From Actinomycetes bacterium (GTDB taxonomy: Bacteria > Actinomycetota > Acidimicrobiia > Acidimicrobiales > RAAP-2), in assembly GCA_021791615.1 (NCBI GenBank), contig JAJYWG010000481.1:1-46001 (forward strand): a stretch of DNA of 46,001 bases, in the 5' to 3' direction. Shown in pieces: positions 8,601-16,280 of this stretch (positions are counted from its first letter, which is position 1; every line of letters starts with the position of its first letter). A model generated the notes under the pieces. That model was not told the origin of the DNA. It did not search any database and worked only from the letters and a program-made list of their open reading frames with translations. The translations under genes were made by a program, and so were the position numbers.

Positions 8601-9680
8601 TTGAACTCGCCGGTCGTCGGGATCGCCGCCGCCCCGACAGGGCCGGGCTACTGGGAGGTAGCTGCCGACGGCGGGGTGTTCGCCTTCGGGCCCGGGGCCG
8701 CCTACGAAGGCTCGATGGGTGGCCAGCACCTGGACGCCCCGGTCGTCGGGATCGCCGCCGCCCCGACAGGGCCGGGCTACTGGGAGGTAGCTGCCGACGG
8801 CGGGGTGTTCGCCTTCGGGCCCGGGGCCCCGTTCTACGGTTCGATGGGTGGCCTGCCCCTCGACCACCCGATCGTGGGTCTGACCGCGGTGCCGGCGACA
8901 CCGGAGGCCCCCGGCCACCAGCCCATCTACCTGGCCCTGGGTGATTCGGCGCCGATGTGGGACGGCACTGCCTCGTACCCCGATCTCATCACCACCCACT
9001 ACCAGACCAGCGTCCCGGGCCTACGCCTGGTGAACCTCTCCCAGTCCGGGGCCACCACCACATCGATGCTGCAGTCGTACTTCACATCGACCTCCCAGCT
9101 GCAGCGGGCCGAGCTGTACCTGCGTGCCTACCGCGGGTCGGTGGCGCTGGTGACCATCGACATCGGCGGGAACGACGTCCTGCCGTGCACGTCGGGGATC
9201 CTGAGCGGGACCGGGACAACGACCGGGTGCCTGGCCACCGTCGAGTCTCGGATGATCGCCAACCTCCACACCATCCTGACCGGCCTGCGCCAGGCGGCCG
9301 GGCCGGGGGTCCGGATCGTGGGGATGACCTACTACAACCCGTTCCTCGGCGACTGGCTGGCCGGCGGCACGGCGAGGGCCGGAGTGATCGGGAGCACTCA
9401 GGCCCTTGAGCAGTTGAACGGCCTGCTCACCCAGGCCTACACCCAGACAGGGGCGCAGGTGGCCGACGTTGAGGGAGCGGTTGACGCGACTGACCTCTCC
9501 ACACTGGTGCCGTCGACGTGGGGAGACGTGCCGGTGGCGGTCACACGCGCCTGCTCGCTGCTCGACATCAGCTGCACCGCCGGTCAGTCCGGGCTCGGCG
9601 GCGACGACCCGACCGTCGCCGGCGCCGCGGTCATCGCCCAGGCGTTCGAGTCGACCATCGGGACGCTGAGCCCCCCCTGA
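5670..9680 (+). CDS. Large secreted mosaic protein: TIG, He_PIG repeats, GYW repeats, SGNH-like domain
   Basis: This 1336-residue protein starts with a signal peptide (residues 1-40, TVVAVALVLGVLAGAF core, cleavage near ALPAGA). Residues 40-340 are an unrecognised Thr/Pro-rich beta region. A TIG/IPT domain covers about 352-437 (PVSGPPSGGTTVTLSGTNL). Three He_PIG immunoglobulin-like modules follow at about 604-855, each with a GLPAGLSLS-type core and GSITGTPTTTG. Five 43-residue GYWEVAADGGVFAFGPG repeats span 864-1078. A C-terminal SGNH/GDSL-hydrolase fold (1086-1336) has LALGDSAPMW (Ser1093), SQSGATT and IGGND (Asn1168). The expected catalytic D-x-x-H is not seen: the site reads GLGGDDPTVAG. 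It is probably a surface protein; the enzymatic state is uncertain. GTG start overlaps the previous stop. Confidence 0.85.
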   Translation: MNRDPWLNGARLTRTVVAVALVLGVLAGAFETVAALPAGATGTAPSLADGWATYVPGATTPVTFDVLSLVAGGPSGADPTSLTVVAAPPFADAMAAVTSPGSITLTPSATASGSFSLTFGLCAPGVATWTESDPTCARAEVTYAEPVAQTVGYHFTLAGTRSGREKLDFAVDAPPSVPATGVMTVTVALAPISIQTTQTGFNLTYADEISTMLPVPAGLTYVPTSLEAVGGTANLAHSSTVRYCTAPGTGCTGTDSGNFATTAPYLELRTGATPTGRIEGGTTGTLPTIRAEFKATGSVATTVSFETTQFEMTVATVLSVMINAFPSTATRQLPPPYEPPVALSTTTIVTPIPAPTLTGVVPVSGPPSGGTTVTLSGTNLSGTSAVDFGTAAATTVTVAPTGSSLTAKAPPHLSGPVPVSVTTPGGTVTSPGAFTFVSSTPAFTLSCPALSTDTAPTWPLVVTGRLAPDPVDAGRTVAPVTLAVGTRIPVGLAQQLAGKIVEVTLDETGAVVDAAPTAAGLSFAGSVAVPVSTQIPTTGVPVTMAGTSTPRSAIAASSGTVTLSQGSTATLELTAGGTTVGPASCTQPTETLGTAAITPAPASLAITTATLPTGTEGTAYGSTLVAGGGTTPYTWTATGLPAGLSLSRTGSITGVPTTQGHFTVEVTVTGTSATPSATATLALFVNGPPPAISTEVLAAGAEGASYETTLTAHGGTTPYRWTATGLPAGLHLSSTGSITGTPTTTGASTVVLTVTSPTGRKASATFTLSVTPALAVATTSLPAGAVGYPYSSTLSASGGLYPFSWTASGLPPGLSMSTDGSITGTPTTTGTSEVTVTVTGHTGVSASEPLTLDTTVTPAPPSGGYLMPTAQGGVTPFGPAAQLSGSMGDRPLDAPVVGIAAAPTGQGYWEVAADGGVFAFGPGAPFYGSMGGQHLNAPVVGIAAAPAGHGYWEVAADGGVFAFGPGAAYEGSMGGQHLNSPVVGIAAAPTGPGYWEVAADGGVFAFGPGAAYEGSMGGQHLDAPVVGIAAAPTGPGYWEVAADGGVFAFGPGAPFYGSMGGLPLDHPIVGLTAVPATPEAPGHQPIYLALGDSAPMWDGTASYPDLITTHYQTSVPGLRLVNLSQSGATTTSMLQSYFTSTSQLQRAELYLRAYRGSVALVTIDIGGNDVLPCTSGILSGTGTTTGCLATVESRMIANLHTILTGLRQAAGPGVRIVGMTYYNPFLGDWLAGGTARAGVIGSTQALEQLNGLLTQAYTQTGAQVADVEGAVDATDLSTLVPSTWGDVPVAVTRACSLLDISCTAGQSGLGGDDPTVAGAAVIAQAFESTIGTLSPP
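8259..8903 (+). repeat. Five tandem 129-bp coding repeats
   Basis: Units begin at 8259, 8388, 8517, 8646 and 8775, each exactly 129 bp (43 codons). The first copy has diverged (GGYLMPTAQGGVTPFGP); copies two to four are nearly identical at the DNA level. The last drifts after GSMGGLPLD. This suggests recent unequal recombination or gene conversion within a beta-propeller-like surface repeat. Confidence 0.95.
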
Positions 9681-9686
9681 GGGCGG

Positions 9687-10103
9687 TCAGGCCTCGACCA
9701 GCTCCACCGCGTCGTACTCCCAGAAGGCCCGCAGCGCCGCCAGCTTGCCGGCGCCATCGCTGCGATAGGTGTACACGCCACGCACCACGGCCACGTGCTT
9801 GCCCCCGGCGAGGGTGGTCCGGATGATCCCCACGTCGGCCACTTCGTCACCGCACAGGTAGGACCGCTCGATCTCGAAGGTGATCCGCTCGCTGGGAGCG
9901 ATCACCGTGTCGTAGAAGGCGGCGATGGCCTCCCGGCCGTGGTGGCCACGGCCCTCGGGGTCGAACGGCGAGGGACCGATGGGGTCGGCCACCACGGCGT
10001 CGGGGGCGAACAGGTCCAGCCATCCCTCGCGGTCGCCGGCCTCGACCGCGGCCCGCGACCGCCGGCCGAGCTCGCGGGCATCGGGCACCGTCTCGCTGCT
10101 CAT
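9687..10103 (-). CDS. SnoaL-like / NTF2-fold polyketide cyclase or ketosteroid isomerase-like protein
   Basis: The 138-residue protein has the small NTF2-fold pattern: an N-terminal helix pair (ARELGRRSRAAVEAGDREGW), then LDLFAPDAVVADPIGPSPFDP, GREAIAAFYDTVI, and a curved sheet ending VVRGVYTYRSDGAGK and FWEYDAVELVEA. This family includes steroid delta-isomerases, limonene epoxide hydrolases and SnoaL cyclases, and often binds small hydrophobic substrates in catabolic clusters. The specific reaction cannot be told. It lies 28 bp after the LLM oxidoreductase on the same strand, so probably in one operon. It converges with the large secreted protein gene. Confidence 0.8.
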   Translation of the reverse strand: MSSETVPDARELGRRSRAAVEAGDREGWLDLFAPDAVVADPIGPSPFDPEGRGHHGREAIAAFYDTVIAPSERITFEIERSYLCGDEVADVGIIRTTLAGGKHVAVVRGVYTYRSDGAGKLAALRAFWEYDAVELVEA

Positions 10104-10131
10104 CGTGGTATCTCCCTTCGTCGGCCGGCGT

Positions 10132-11013
10132 TCACCGGGTGGCGTGGATCACCTGGTCGGCGAACCACCGGAGCTTGTCGATCTTGGCCGTGAGCGGCTC
10201 GATATCCGGGCCCACCTCGTAGGGCCACCGGAAGCCGACGATGACGTCGGTCACCCCCAGCTCCTCGAGCCGGCGAACGCCGTCCACGCTGAACCCGTCC
10301 ATGGAGATCACGTGGACCTCGAACGGACGGCCGGCCGGCCCCGCTCCGGCCCCGCTCCGCAGCTCGCCCAGCCGGCGCAGGAGACCGGGCAGGTCCTCGG
10401 GGTCCCCGCCGCCGTGGAGCCAGCCGTCACCGCGGTGGGCCGCCCGCCGGAGCGCCGCCTCGCCGTGCCCCCCGATCAGGATCGGCAGGGGCTCGGAGGG
10501 CACCGGAGCGATCTGGACGGCCGGCACGTCGAACACCTCGCCGTGGAACTCGAAGAAGCCCCCGGCAGACAGCCCCCGCACGATCGCCAGCTCCTCGTCC
10601 ATCCGCCTGCCCCGACCCTCCCACGGGACGCCCACGACGTCGTAGTCCTCCCGCCACGGGCTGGTCCCGACCCCGAGCGACAGGCGGTTCCCGGTGAGGA
10701 CGGCGGTCGAGGTCGCCTGCTTGGCCACGAGGACCGGGTGGCGGACGGGGAGCTTGAGGACGAACGTGACGAAGCGCAGGCGCTCGGTGACCGCCCCCAT
10801 GGCCGGGATGAGCGAGAAGGGCTCCAAGAAAGGCTTTCCCTCCAGGAACTCCCGGCTGCCGTCGGGGTTGAACGGGTACCGGCTGTCGGACTCGGCCGGG
10901 TAGCAGATGCTGTCCGGCACGACCATCGAGTCGTACCCCGCCTCCTCGGCCGCCTGGGCGAGGGGCAGGTAGAAAGTCGGGTCGATCATCGACTCGGCGT
11001 ACGAGAAGCGCAC
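10132..11013 (-). CDS. LLM-class F420-dependent oxidoreductase
   Basis: The GTG start at 11013 gives 293 residues and begins at the first strand (VRFSYAESMIDP). The TIM-barrel landmarks are AAEEAGYDSMVVPDS, TERLRFVTFVLKLPVRHPVLVAKQ, NRLSLGVGTSPWREDYDVVG and PILIGGHGEAALRRAA. These belong to luciferase-like monooxygenases, and the actinobacterial TIGR03619-type members generally use coenzyme F420 rather than FMN. The substrate is unknown; context with SnoaL, acyl-CoA ligase and acyl-CoA dehydrogenases suggests steroid or other polycyclic catabolism. It is transcribed divergently from the FMN oxidase gene over a 48-bp spacer. Confidence 0.85.
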   Translation of the reverse strand: MRFSYAESMIDPTFYLPLAQAAEEAGYDSMVVPDSICYPAESDSRYPFNPDGSREFLEGKPFLEPFSLIPAMGAVTERLRFVTFVLKLPVRHPVLVAKQATSTAVLTGNRLSLGVGTSPWREDYDVVGVPWEGRGRRMDEELAIVRGLSAGGFFEFHGEVFDVPAVQIAPVPSEPLPILIGGHGEAALRRAAHRGDGWLHGGGDPEDLPGLLRRLGELRSGAGAGPAGRPFEVHVISMDGFSVDGVRRLEELGVTDVIVGFRWPYEVGPDIEPLTAKIDKLRWFADQVIHATR

Positions 11014-11061
11014 GGCACCTCCGGGCGGCGGGTGGGCACGGTGCGGGCCGCCCGCCCTACC

Positions 11062-12186
11062 ATGCGGCCCGTGAGCGTCCATCCTGCCAGCACCGGCGAT
11101 CCGGCGCACCCCGATCTCGACCTCGCCGCGATGGAAGAGGAGGCGAGACGCGTCGTCGGGGAGATGGCCTACGCCTACTTCGCCGGGGCAGCGGAGGAGG
11201 AATTCCTGCTGGCCGAGAACCGCGCCGCATGGTCCCGGCGGCGGCTCCACCCCCGGATACTGGTGGACGTGGCCCAGGTCTCGCCGGCCACCCGCCTGCT
11301 CGGGGCCGCGGTCCGCTCACCGGTGGTGGTCGCGCCCACCGCCGTCCACGACCTCGCGCACCCCGACGGTGAGCTCGCCACTGCCCGGGGGGCAGCGACG
11401 GCCGGGGCGCTCCTGGTGCTCTCCTCGCTCGCGACCCGTTCGCTCGAAGACGTCGCGGCCGCGGCCGACGAGGCCGGCGGCGGTCCCCGATGGATGCAGG
11501 TGTACGTGCTGCGCGACCGGGGGCGGACGGCCGAGCTGGCGGTGCGAGCGGCCGCTGCCGGCTACGGCGCTCTCGTGCTCACCGTCGACGCCCCGGTGCC
11601 CGGGCTGCGCAGGCGCGAGCGCGAGCGCGACGTGCGGCTCCCCGACGGCCTGCACCTGCCCAACCTCTCCGACGGCAGCGCCCACGAGGCCCGCCAGGGA
11701 GGCTTCATGGCCGCGGTCAGCCGCCAGTTCGACCGGTCGCTCACCTTCGACGACATCGGCTGGCTGGCCGGGCTGTGCGGCTTGCCGGTCGTGGTGAAAG
11801 GCGTGCTCCGGGCCGACGACGCCGCCCGGTGCGTGGATGCCGGCGCGGCCGGGGTGATCGTCTCCAACCACGGGGCCCGCCAGCTCGACGACGCCCCCGC
11901 GACGGCCGACGTCCTCGCCGGCGTGGTCGACGCGGTGGCCGGCCGGGGCGAGGTGTACGTGGACGGGGGGATCCGGCGGGCGGGTGACGCGGCGAAAGCC
12001 CTCGCGCTGGGCGCCGGCGCGGTGCTCGTCGGCCGGCCGGTCCTCTGGGCTCTCGCCACCGGCGGCGCCGAGGGTGTCGCCGGGCTGCTCGCCTGGATGG
12101 AGGCCGAGCTGGGCCGGGTGATGGCCCTGTGCGGTGCCCCCACCGTGGCCGACCTGGACCGCTCGCTGGTGGAGCCGGGGCCGTGA
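11062..12186 (+). CDS. FMN-dependent alpha-hydroxy-acid oxidase/dehydrogenase
   Basis: The ATG at 11062 gives 374 residues; a GTG at 11071 is also possible. The protein follows the lactate oxidase/glycolate oxidase family. It has AYAYFAGAAEEEFLLAENRA at the start, PVVVAPTAVHDLAHPDGE, GALVLTVDAPVPGLRRRERE, LPVVVKGVLRADDAARCVD, the active-site segment VSNHGARQLD with the catalytic His, and EVYVDGGIRRAGDAAKALALGA with GRPVLW for FMN phosphate binding. It would oxidise a 2-hydroxy acid to the 2-oxo acid. The stop overlaps the ligase start (GTGA), so the two are probably coupled and act on a related acid. Confidence 0.88.
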   Translation: MRPVSVHPASTGDPAHPDLDLAAMEEEARRVVGEMAYAYFAGAAEEEFLLAENRAAWSRRRLHPRILVDVAQVSPATRLLGAAVRSPVVVAPTAVHDLAHPDGELATARGAATAGALLVLSSLATRSLEDVAAAADEAGGGPRWMQVYVLRDRGRTAELAVRAAAAGYGALVLTVDAPVPGLRRRERERDVRLPDGLHLPNLSDGSAHEARQGGFMAAVSRQFDRSLTFDDIGWLAGLCGLPVVVKGVLRADDAARCVDAGAAGVIVSNHGARQLDDAPATADVLAGVVDAVAGRGEVYVDGGIRRAGDAAKALALGAGAVLVGRPVLWALATGGAEGVAGLLAWMEAELGRVMALCGAPTVADLDRSLVEPGP

Positions 12187-13835
12187 GCACCGTCGCCTCA
12201 CTGCTCGCGGCCCGGGCCGACGACGAGCACCCGGCCATCCTCGACCCGACCGGGACGTGGACCTGGCGCCAGGCGGTCGCCGCCGGCGCCACCCGCGGGG
12301 CACTCGCCGTCTCGCTGCGCCGGCCCGGCCCATTCCACATCGGGGTCCTCCTTCCCAACGTCCCCGAGTACCTGTTCTGGCTCGAAGGGGCCGCGCTCAC
12401 CGGCGCGACCGTGGTCGGCATCAACCCGACCCGCCGGGGCGAGGCGCTGGCCGCCGACGTCCGGGCCACCGACTGCCAGCTCGTCGTCACCGACGCCACA
12501 GGCGCCGCGCTGCTCGACGGGTTGGACCTCGGCCCGGCGCAGGTACTGGTCACCGGCACGCCCCGCTACGAGGAGATGGTGGCGGCCGTCCCCGACGCCG
12601 TCCGGGTGGCAGTGCACGAGCAGGCCGGCTCGCTCGGGCCGAACGAACTGTTCCTCCTCCTGTTCACCTCGGGGACCACCGGCACCCCAAAAGCCGTCCG
12701 CTGCACCCAAGGGCGCCTCGCGGCAATCGCCGCCGTTGCCGCGCCGGGCTACGGCTACCGGCGCGAGAGCGTCTGCTATTGCCCGATGCCCCTGTTCCAC
12801 GGCAACGCCCTCATGGCCCTCTGGGGGCCCGCGCTCTTCGCCGGGTCTGCGGTCGCCCTGCGGCCGCGCTTCAGCGCAGGTGCGTTCCTCGACGACGTCC
12901 GGCGCTACCAGGCCACCATGTTCAGCTACGTGGGCAAGGCCATCGCCTACATCCTGGCCACCCCCGAGCGCCCCGACGACGCGGACAACACCCTGGTGAG
13001 CGCGTTCGGCACGGAAGCCTCGCCCCGGGACCGGGAGCGGTTCGCCCGGCGGTTCGGCTGCGTCCTCATCGAAGGGTACGGCCAGAGCGAGGGAGGCGCG
13101 GCGCTCAACCCGGTCCGGGGGATGCCCCGGGGCGCGCTCGGACGCCCGGCGCCGGGTGTGGAACTGGCCGTGGTGGACCCGGCCACCGGTGCCGAGTGCC
13201 CGCCGGCCCGCTTCGATCCGGCCGGTCGCCTCCTCAACGCCGCCGAGGCCACCGGCGAGATCGTCAACCGCGGCGGGCGGGGGTCGTTCGAGGGCTACTA
13301 CGGCGCGCCCGAGGCCGAGGGCGAGCGGGTCCGCAACGGCTGGTACTGGACCGGCGACCTCGCGTACCGGGACGCCGAAGGCTTCTTCTACTACGCCGGG
13401 CGCCGGGGCGACTGGCTGCGGGTGGACTCCGAGAACTTCGCCGCCGGGCCGGTCGAAGCGATCCTGTCCCGGCACCCCGACGTGGCAGTGGTCGCCGTCT
13501 ACGGCGTGCCCGACCCGGCGGCCGGGGCCGGCGACCAGGTGATGGCCGCGCTCGAGCTGCGCCCGGGTGCCCGCTTCGACCCCGAGGAGCTCGCCGGCTG
13601 GCTGGACGCGCAGGCCGACCTCGGGACCAAGTGGGCGCCGCGCTTCGTGCGGGTGACGCCCTCGCTCCCCCAGACCGCCACCGGCAAGGTGACCAAGACG
13701 ATCCTCAAAGAGGAGGGTTGGCACACCACCGACCCGGTGTGGTGGCGCCCGGTGGGGGGTGCCTACCGCCGGCTCACCTCCGAGGACCGCCAGTCCCTGG
13801 ACACAGCGCTGGCCGCCCGCAACGCGACCGCGTGA
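12183..13835 (+). CDS. Acyl-CoA synthetase (AMP-forming), FadD17-like
   Basis: The GTG start gives 550 residues. The adenylate-forming signature is clear: P-loop FTSGTTGTPKAVRC, CYCPMPLFHGNALM, EGYGQSEGG in the A5 position, WYWTGDLAYRD with the ATP-ribose-binding Asp, and a C-terminal TATGKVTKTILKEEGW carrying the catalytic Lys. The enzyme activates a carboxylic acid with ATP and CoA in the cytoplasm. Its overall style is near the mycobacterial FadD17 group of the steroid catabolic regulon; that assignment is by eye. It is coupled to the hydroxy-acid oxidase and faces the beta-oxidation operon at 14652-19204, which could use its thioester. Confidence 0.87.
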   Translation: MSTVASLLAARADDEHPAILDPTGTWTWRQAVAAGATRGALAVSLRRPGPFHIGVLLPNVPEYLFWLEGAALTGATVVGINPTRRGEALAADVRATDCQLVVTDATGAALLDGLDLGPAQVLVTGTPRYEEMVAAVPDAVRVAVHEQAGSLGPNELFLLLFTSGTTGTPKAVRCTQGRLAAIAAVAAPGYGYRRESVCYCPMPLFHGNALMALWGPALFAGSAVALRPRFSAGAFLDDVRRYQATMFSYVGKAIAYILATPERPDDADNTLVSAFGTEASPRDRERFARRFGCVLIEGYGQSEGGAALNPVRGMPRGALGRPAPGVELAVVDPATGAECPPARFDPAGRLLNAAEATGEIVNRGGRGSFEGYYGAPEAEGERVRNGWYWTGDLAYRDAEGFFYYAGRRGDWLRVDSENFAAGPVEAILSRHPDVAVVAVYGVPDPAAGAGDQVMAALELRPGARFDPEELAGWLDAQADLGTKWAPRFVRVTPSLPQTATGKVTKTILKEEGWHTTDPVWWRPVGGAYRRLTSEDRQSLDTALAARNATA

Positions 13836-13904
13836 GCTGCGACCACGGCCTCGTGCTCACGATCCGCTCCGGTGTGGGACCATCGGGAAATGGAGCATGA
13901 GAAG

Positions 13905-14588
13905 ATGACGAACAGGAAGCGGTGGGCTCGGGCGTGGTTCGCCGTCACCGGCTTGGCGGTCGTCGCGGGATTGGCGATCCAAGTACCGGTCGCTGCGAGC
14001 GGGACCGGGGGGTACTTCAGCGTGCCGTGGGAGCGCGGTCTCAACGTGCTCGCCTTCTTTACCGTCCAATCGAACATCCTCGTCGGCGTCGCCAGCTTCT
14101 CGCTCGCGCTTCGAGAGCCCCGGTCGACGGGCTTCGCCGTACTGCGCATGACCGGACTGGTGGCCATCACCATCACCGGGATCGTGTACCACGTGGCCCT
14201 TCGCGGACTGCTCGAATTGGACACGTGGGGCCTGGCCGCCGACCAGCTCCTCCACACCGTCGTCCCGGTGATGGCGATTGCCGGATGGATGCTCTTCGGC
14301 CCCAGGCGACGTGTCTCGACTCGGATCGCGCTCCTCTCGCTCGTCTTCCCCGTCGCATGGCTGGCCTTCACGCTGGTGCGCGGGTCGATCGTCCCCTTCT
14401 ACCCCTACCCCTTCGTCGATGTGACCGTGCTGGGTTATGCGAAGACCGTCCTCAACTGCCTCTGGGTGGCGCTGCTCTTCGTGGCCATCGCGGGGGCCTA
14501 CACCGGCTTTGATCGGGCGCTCGCCCGCCACGCACCGCTCGGTCCGCAAGGCATCGGAGGGCCTCCGCCGTCGGGCTCCGCCGCGTGA
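13905..14588 (+). CDS. Pr6Pr family membrane protein
   Basis: The start at 13905 (227 residues) is preceded by a GAG-rich site; ATGs at 13872 and 13890 are alternatives. It has six hydrophobic segments with short loops: WFAVTGLAVVAGLAIQV, LNVLAFFTVQSNILVGVASF, LVAITITGIVYHVALRG, LLHTVVPVMAIAGWMLFG, RIALLSLVFPVAWLAFTLVRG, and the end region after VPFYPYPFVDVTVLGYAKT. The FFTVQSNILVG and YPYPFVDV motifs define the Pr6Pr (FAR-17a/AIG1-like) group. No biochemical role is established for the bacterial members. It ends 63 bp from the convergent acyl-CoA dehydrogenase. Confidence 0.82.
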   Translation: MTNRKRWARAWFAVTGLAVVAGLAIQVPVAASGTGGYFSVPWERGLNVLAFFTVQSNILVGVASFSLALREPRSTGFAVLRMTGLVAITITGIVYHVALRGLLELDTWGLAADQLLHTVVPVMAIAGWMLFGPRRRVSTRIALLSLVFPVAWLAFTLVRGSIVPFYPYPFVDVTVLGYAKTVLNCLWVALLFVAIAGAYTGFDRALARHAPLGPQGIGGPPPSGSAA

Positions 14589-14651
14589 GGAGCGACACCC
14601 CGGTCGTACCGGCATCGAGCGGTCCCGTGAGACAACCGGCGACCGCCGGTA

Positions 14652-15782
14652 TCAGTCGAGGAGCGAGGCGGCGACCCGCTCTTCGAGGACCCGGTCGTCG
14701 GACCACGAGAGCTGCCAGAGCTTGGCCCGCCGGAAGTAGAGCTGGATGTCGAACTCGACGGTGAACCCGATGCCGCCGAACACCTGCTGGGCCATCGCCG
14801 TCACGTCGCGGCACACCCGGCAGGCGAAGAGCTTCGCCTGCGCGGCCAGCCGATCGGCCTCGGGGCGCCCGGTGGCGCGAGCCCATGCCGCCTCGTGGAC
14901 GAGCTGCTCGGCACCGTCGACCGCGGTCACCGCGTCGGACAGGTCGTGGGCGATGGCCTGGAATGCACCGAGCGGCTTGCCGAATTGGTGCCGGTCCCGG
15001 GCGTACTGGACCGTGATGTCCAAGGCGTAGCGCGCGCCGCCCACCGCCTGGGCGCCCAAGAGCACGAAGCCGTCGTGGAGCACCCGCTCCCAGGTGGCCC
15101 AACCGGACCCGGCCGGCCCGATCCGGTCGCCCTCGCTCACCACGACGGCGTCGAGGTCGACGTCGTACTGGGTGTCCGACGCGATCGAGCACCGCTGGGT
15201 GAGGGAAACCCCCGGCGCGCCGGGGTCGACCAGGAAGAGGTCGACGTCAGCCGGGGCGTCGCCGGTGCGGGCCAGGACCACCAGGCGCCGGGCGGCAGCC
15301 GCGAACGCGACGTGGCGCTTGCGTCCGGTGATGCGGTAGCCGGCCGTGTCGGGCACCGCACGAGCCTGGACGCCGAGCGGGTTGAAACCACCCTCGGGCT
15401 CCAGCCAGGCCGGGGCGAGCACCGCCTCGCCGGTGACCACGGCCGGCAGCCAGGCCTCCTGCTGCGCGGGAGTGCCGCCCGCGGCCAGCACGCCGCCGCC
15501 CATGACCGCGCTCGTGAAGTGGGGCACCGGGGCCAGGGCCCGGCCCAGCTCCTCGTAGAGCGCCACCCCCTCGACCACGGACATGCCCGACCCGCCGAAG
15601 CGCTCGGGCAGCATGAGCCCGACCAGGTCCAAGCGTCCGAGCTGCTCCCAGAGGGCCGGCGGGTAGCCGAAGGGGTCGTCCTCCATCTCGCGCACCACCG
15701 ACAGGGCGCAGTGCTCGGCCAGGACCTCTCGTGCCGTGGCGCGCAGCAGCTCCTGCTCGGGTGAGAATTCCAGGTCCAGCAC
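14652..15782 (-). CDS. Acyl-CoA dehydrogenase, non-catalytic-type or partner subunit (FadE-like)
   Basis: The 376-residue protein has the acyl-CoA dehydrogenase fold. It starts LEFSPEQELLRATAREVL and has LGLMLPERFGGSGMS-like LVGLMLPERFGGSGMS. The middle FAD-binding region is short and poorly conserved (APAWLEPEGG instead of the usual A.TEP..GSD). The C-terminal helix bundle has YARDRHQFGKPLGAFQAIAH and VFGGIGFTVEFDIQLYFRRAK. In actinobacterial steroid side-chain pathways such proteins pair with a second FadE to form alpha2beta2 enzymes. The other FadE of this operon (18023-19204) is the likely partner; the pairing is inference. This is the last gene of the minus-strand operon. Confidence 0.83.
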   Translation of the reverse strand: MLDLEFSPEQELLRATAREVLAEHCALSVVREMEDDPFGYPPALWEQLGRLDLVGLMLPERFGGSGMSVVEGVALYEELGRALAPVPHFTSAVMGGGVLAAGGTPAQQEAWLPAVVTGEAVLAPAWLEPEGGFNPLGVQARAVPDTAGYRITGRKRHVAFAAAARRLVVLARTGDAPADVDLFLVDPGAPGVSLTQRCSIASDTQYDVDLDAVVVSEGDRIGPAGSGWATWERVLHDGFVLLGAQAVGGARYALDITVQYARDRHQFGKPLGAFQAIAHDLSDAVTAVDGAEQLVHEAAWARATGRPEADRLAAQAKLFACRVCRDVTAMAQQVFGGIGFTVEFDIQLYFRRAKLWQLSWSDDRVLEERVAASLLD

Positions 15783-15785
15783 GGC

Positions 15786-16280
15786 TCAGCCCTCCTCGTC
15801 TCGCGGTCGCCACCGCTCGGCGCGGCGGGACCAGGGGTTGTCATCTGCGGCGACCGGCAGTGCCAGGCGGGCCCGGCAGGTCGTCTTCACGTCGTCTCCC
15901 ACCGACAGCTCGACGGCGACGCTCACCCAGCCGCAGCCCAGGGGGTCGACCGCGGTGCCCTCGACCGTGCCGCGCAGCTCCATCGTGTCGCCGGGGAACA
16001 CCGACCCGCCCATGCGGAACGAGATCGTGCCGAGCCGTCCGTGGGGGCCGCTCCAGTCGGTGAGGTAGCGCTCGAACCACGCTGCCTGATTGGGCGTGTT
16101 CAAGAAGATGTCCCGCAGGCCGTTGCGCTGCTGGGCGAACTCCCGGTCGTGATGCATCGGGCGCCAGTCCCGGGTGGCCAGCGCACCGAGGACAACGGTG
16201 GTGGCCGTCACCTCGCAGCGCAGGACCGGCAGGCGTTCGCCGGCCGCCACGTCCCCGAAGAGCCGGCGCGGCGGGATCAC
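15786..16280 (-). CDS. MaoC-fold enoyl-CoA hydratase, catalytic half (ChsH1-like)
   Basis: The GTG start at 16280 overlaps the upstream stop (GTGA) and gives 164 residues. The hot-dog fold hydratase motif is present as ATRDWRPMHHDREFA, matching the D-x-N-P-x-H dyad of R-specific enoyl-CoA hydratases with Asp and His in place. GSVFPGDTMELRGTVEG is the usual central strand. The enzyme would hydrate an enoyl-CoA thioester. It is paired with a second MaoC protein that lacks the dyad, as in the mycobacterial ChsH1-ChsH2 heteromer for steroid side chains. Confidence 0.8.
   Translation of the reverse strand: MIPPRRLFGDVAAGERLPVLRCEVTATTVVLGALATRDWRPMHHDREFAQQRNGLRDIFLNTPNQAAWFERYLTDWSGPHGRLGTISFRMGGSVFPGDTMELRGTVEGTAVDPLGCGWVSVAVELSVGDDVKTTCRARLALPVAADDNPWSRRAERWRPRDEEG

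Noticed and set aside
8259..8903. Possible CRISPR array
   Set aside because: The regular 129-bp repeats are contiguous coding units without spacers.
6771..8999. 742-codon open frame on the minus strand
   Set aside because: It is the shadow of the large secreted protein; its Gly/Arg/Asp-rich composition and repeats mirror the forward coding repeats.
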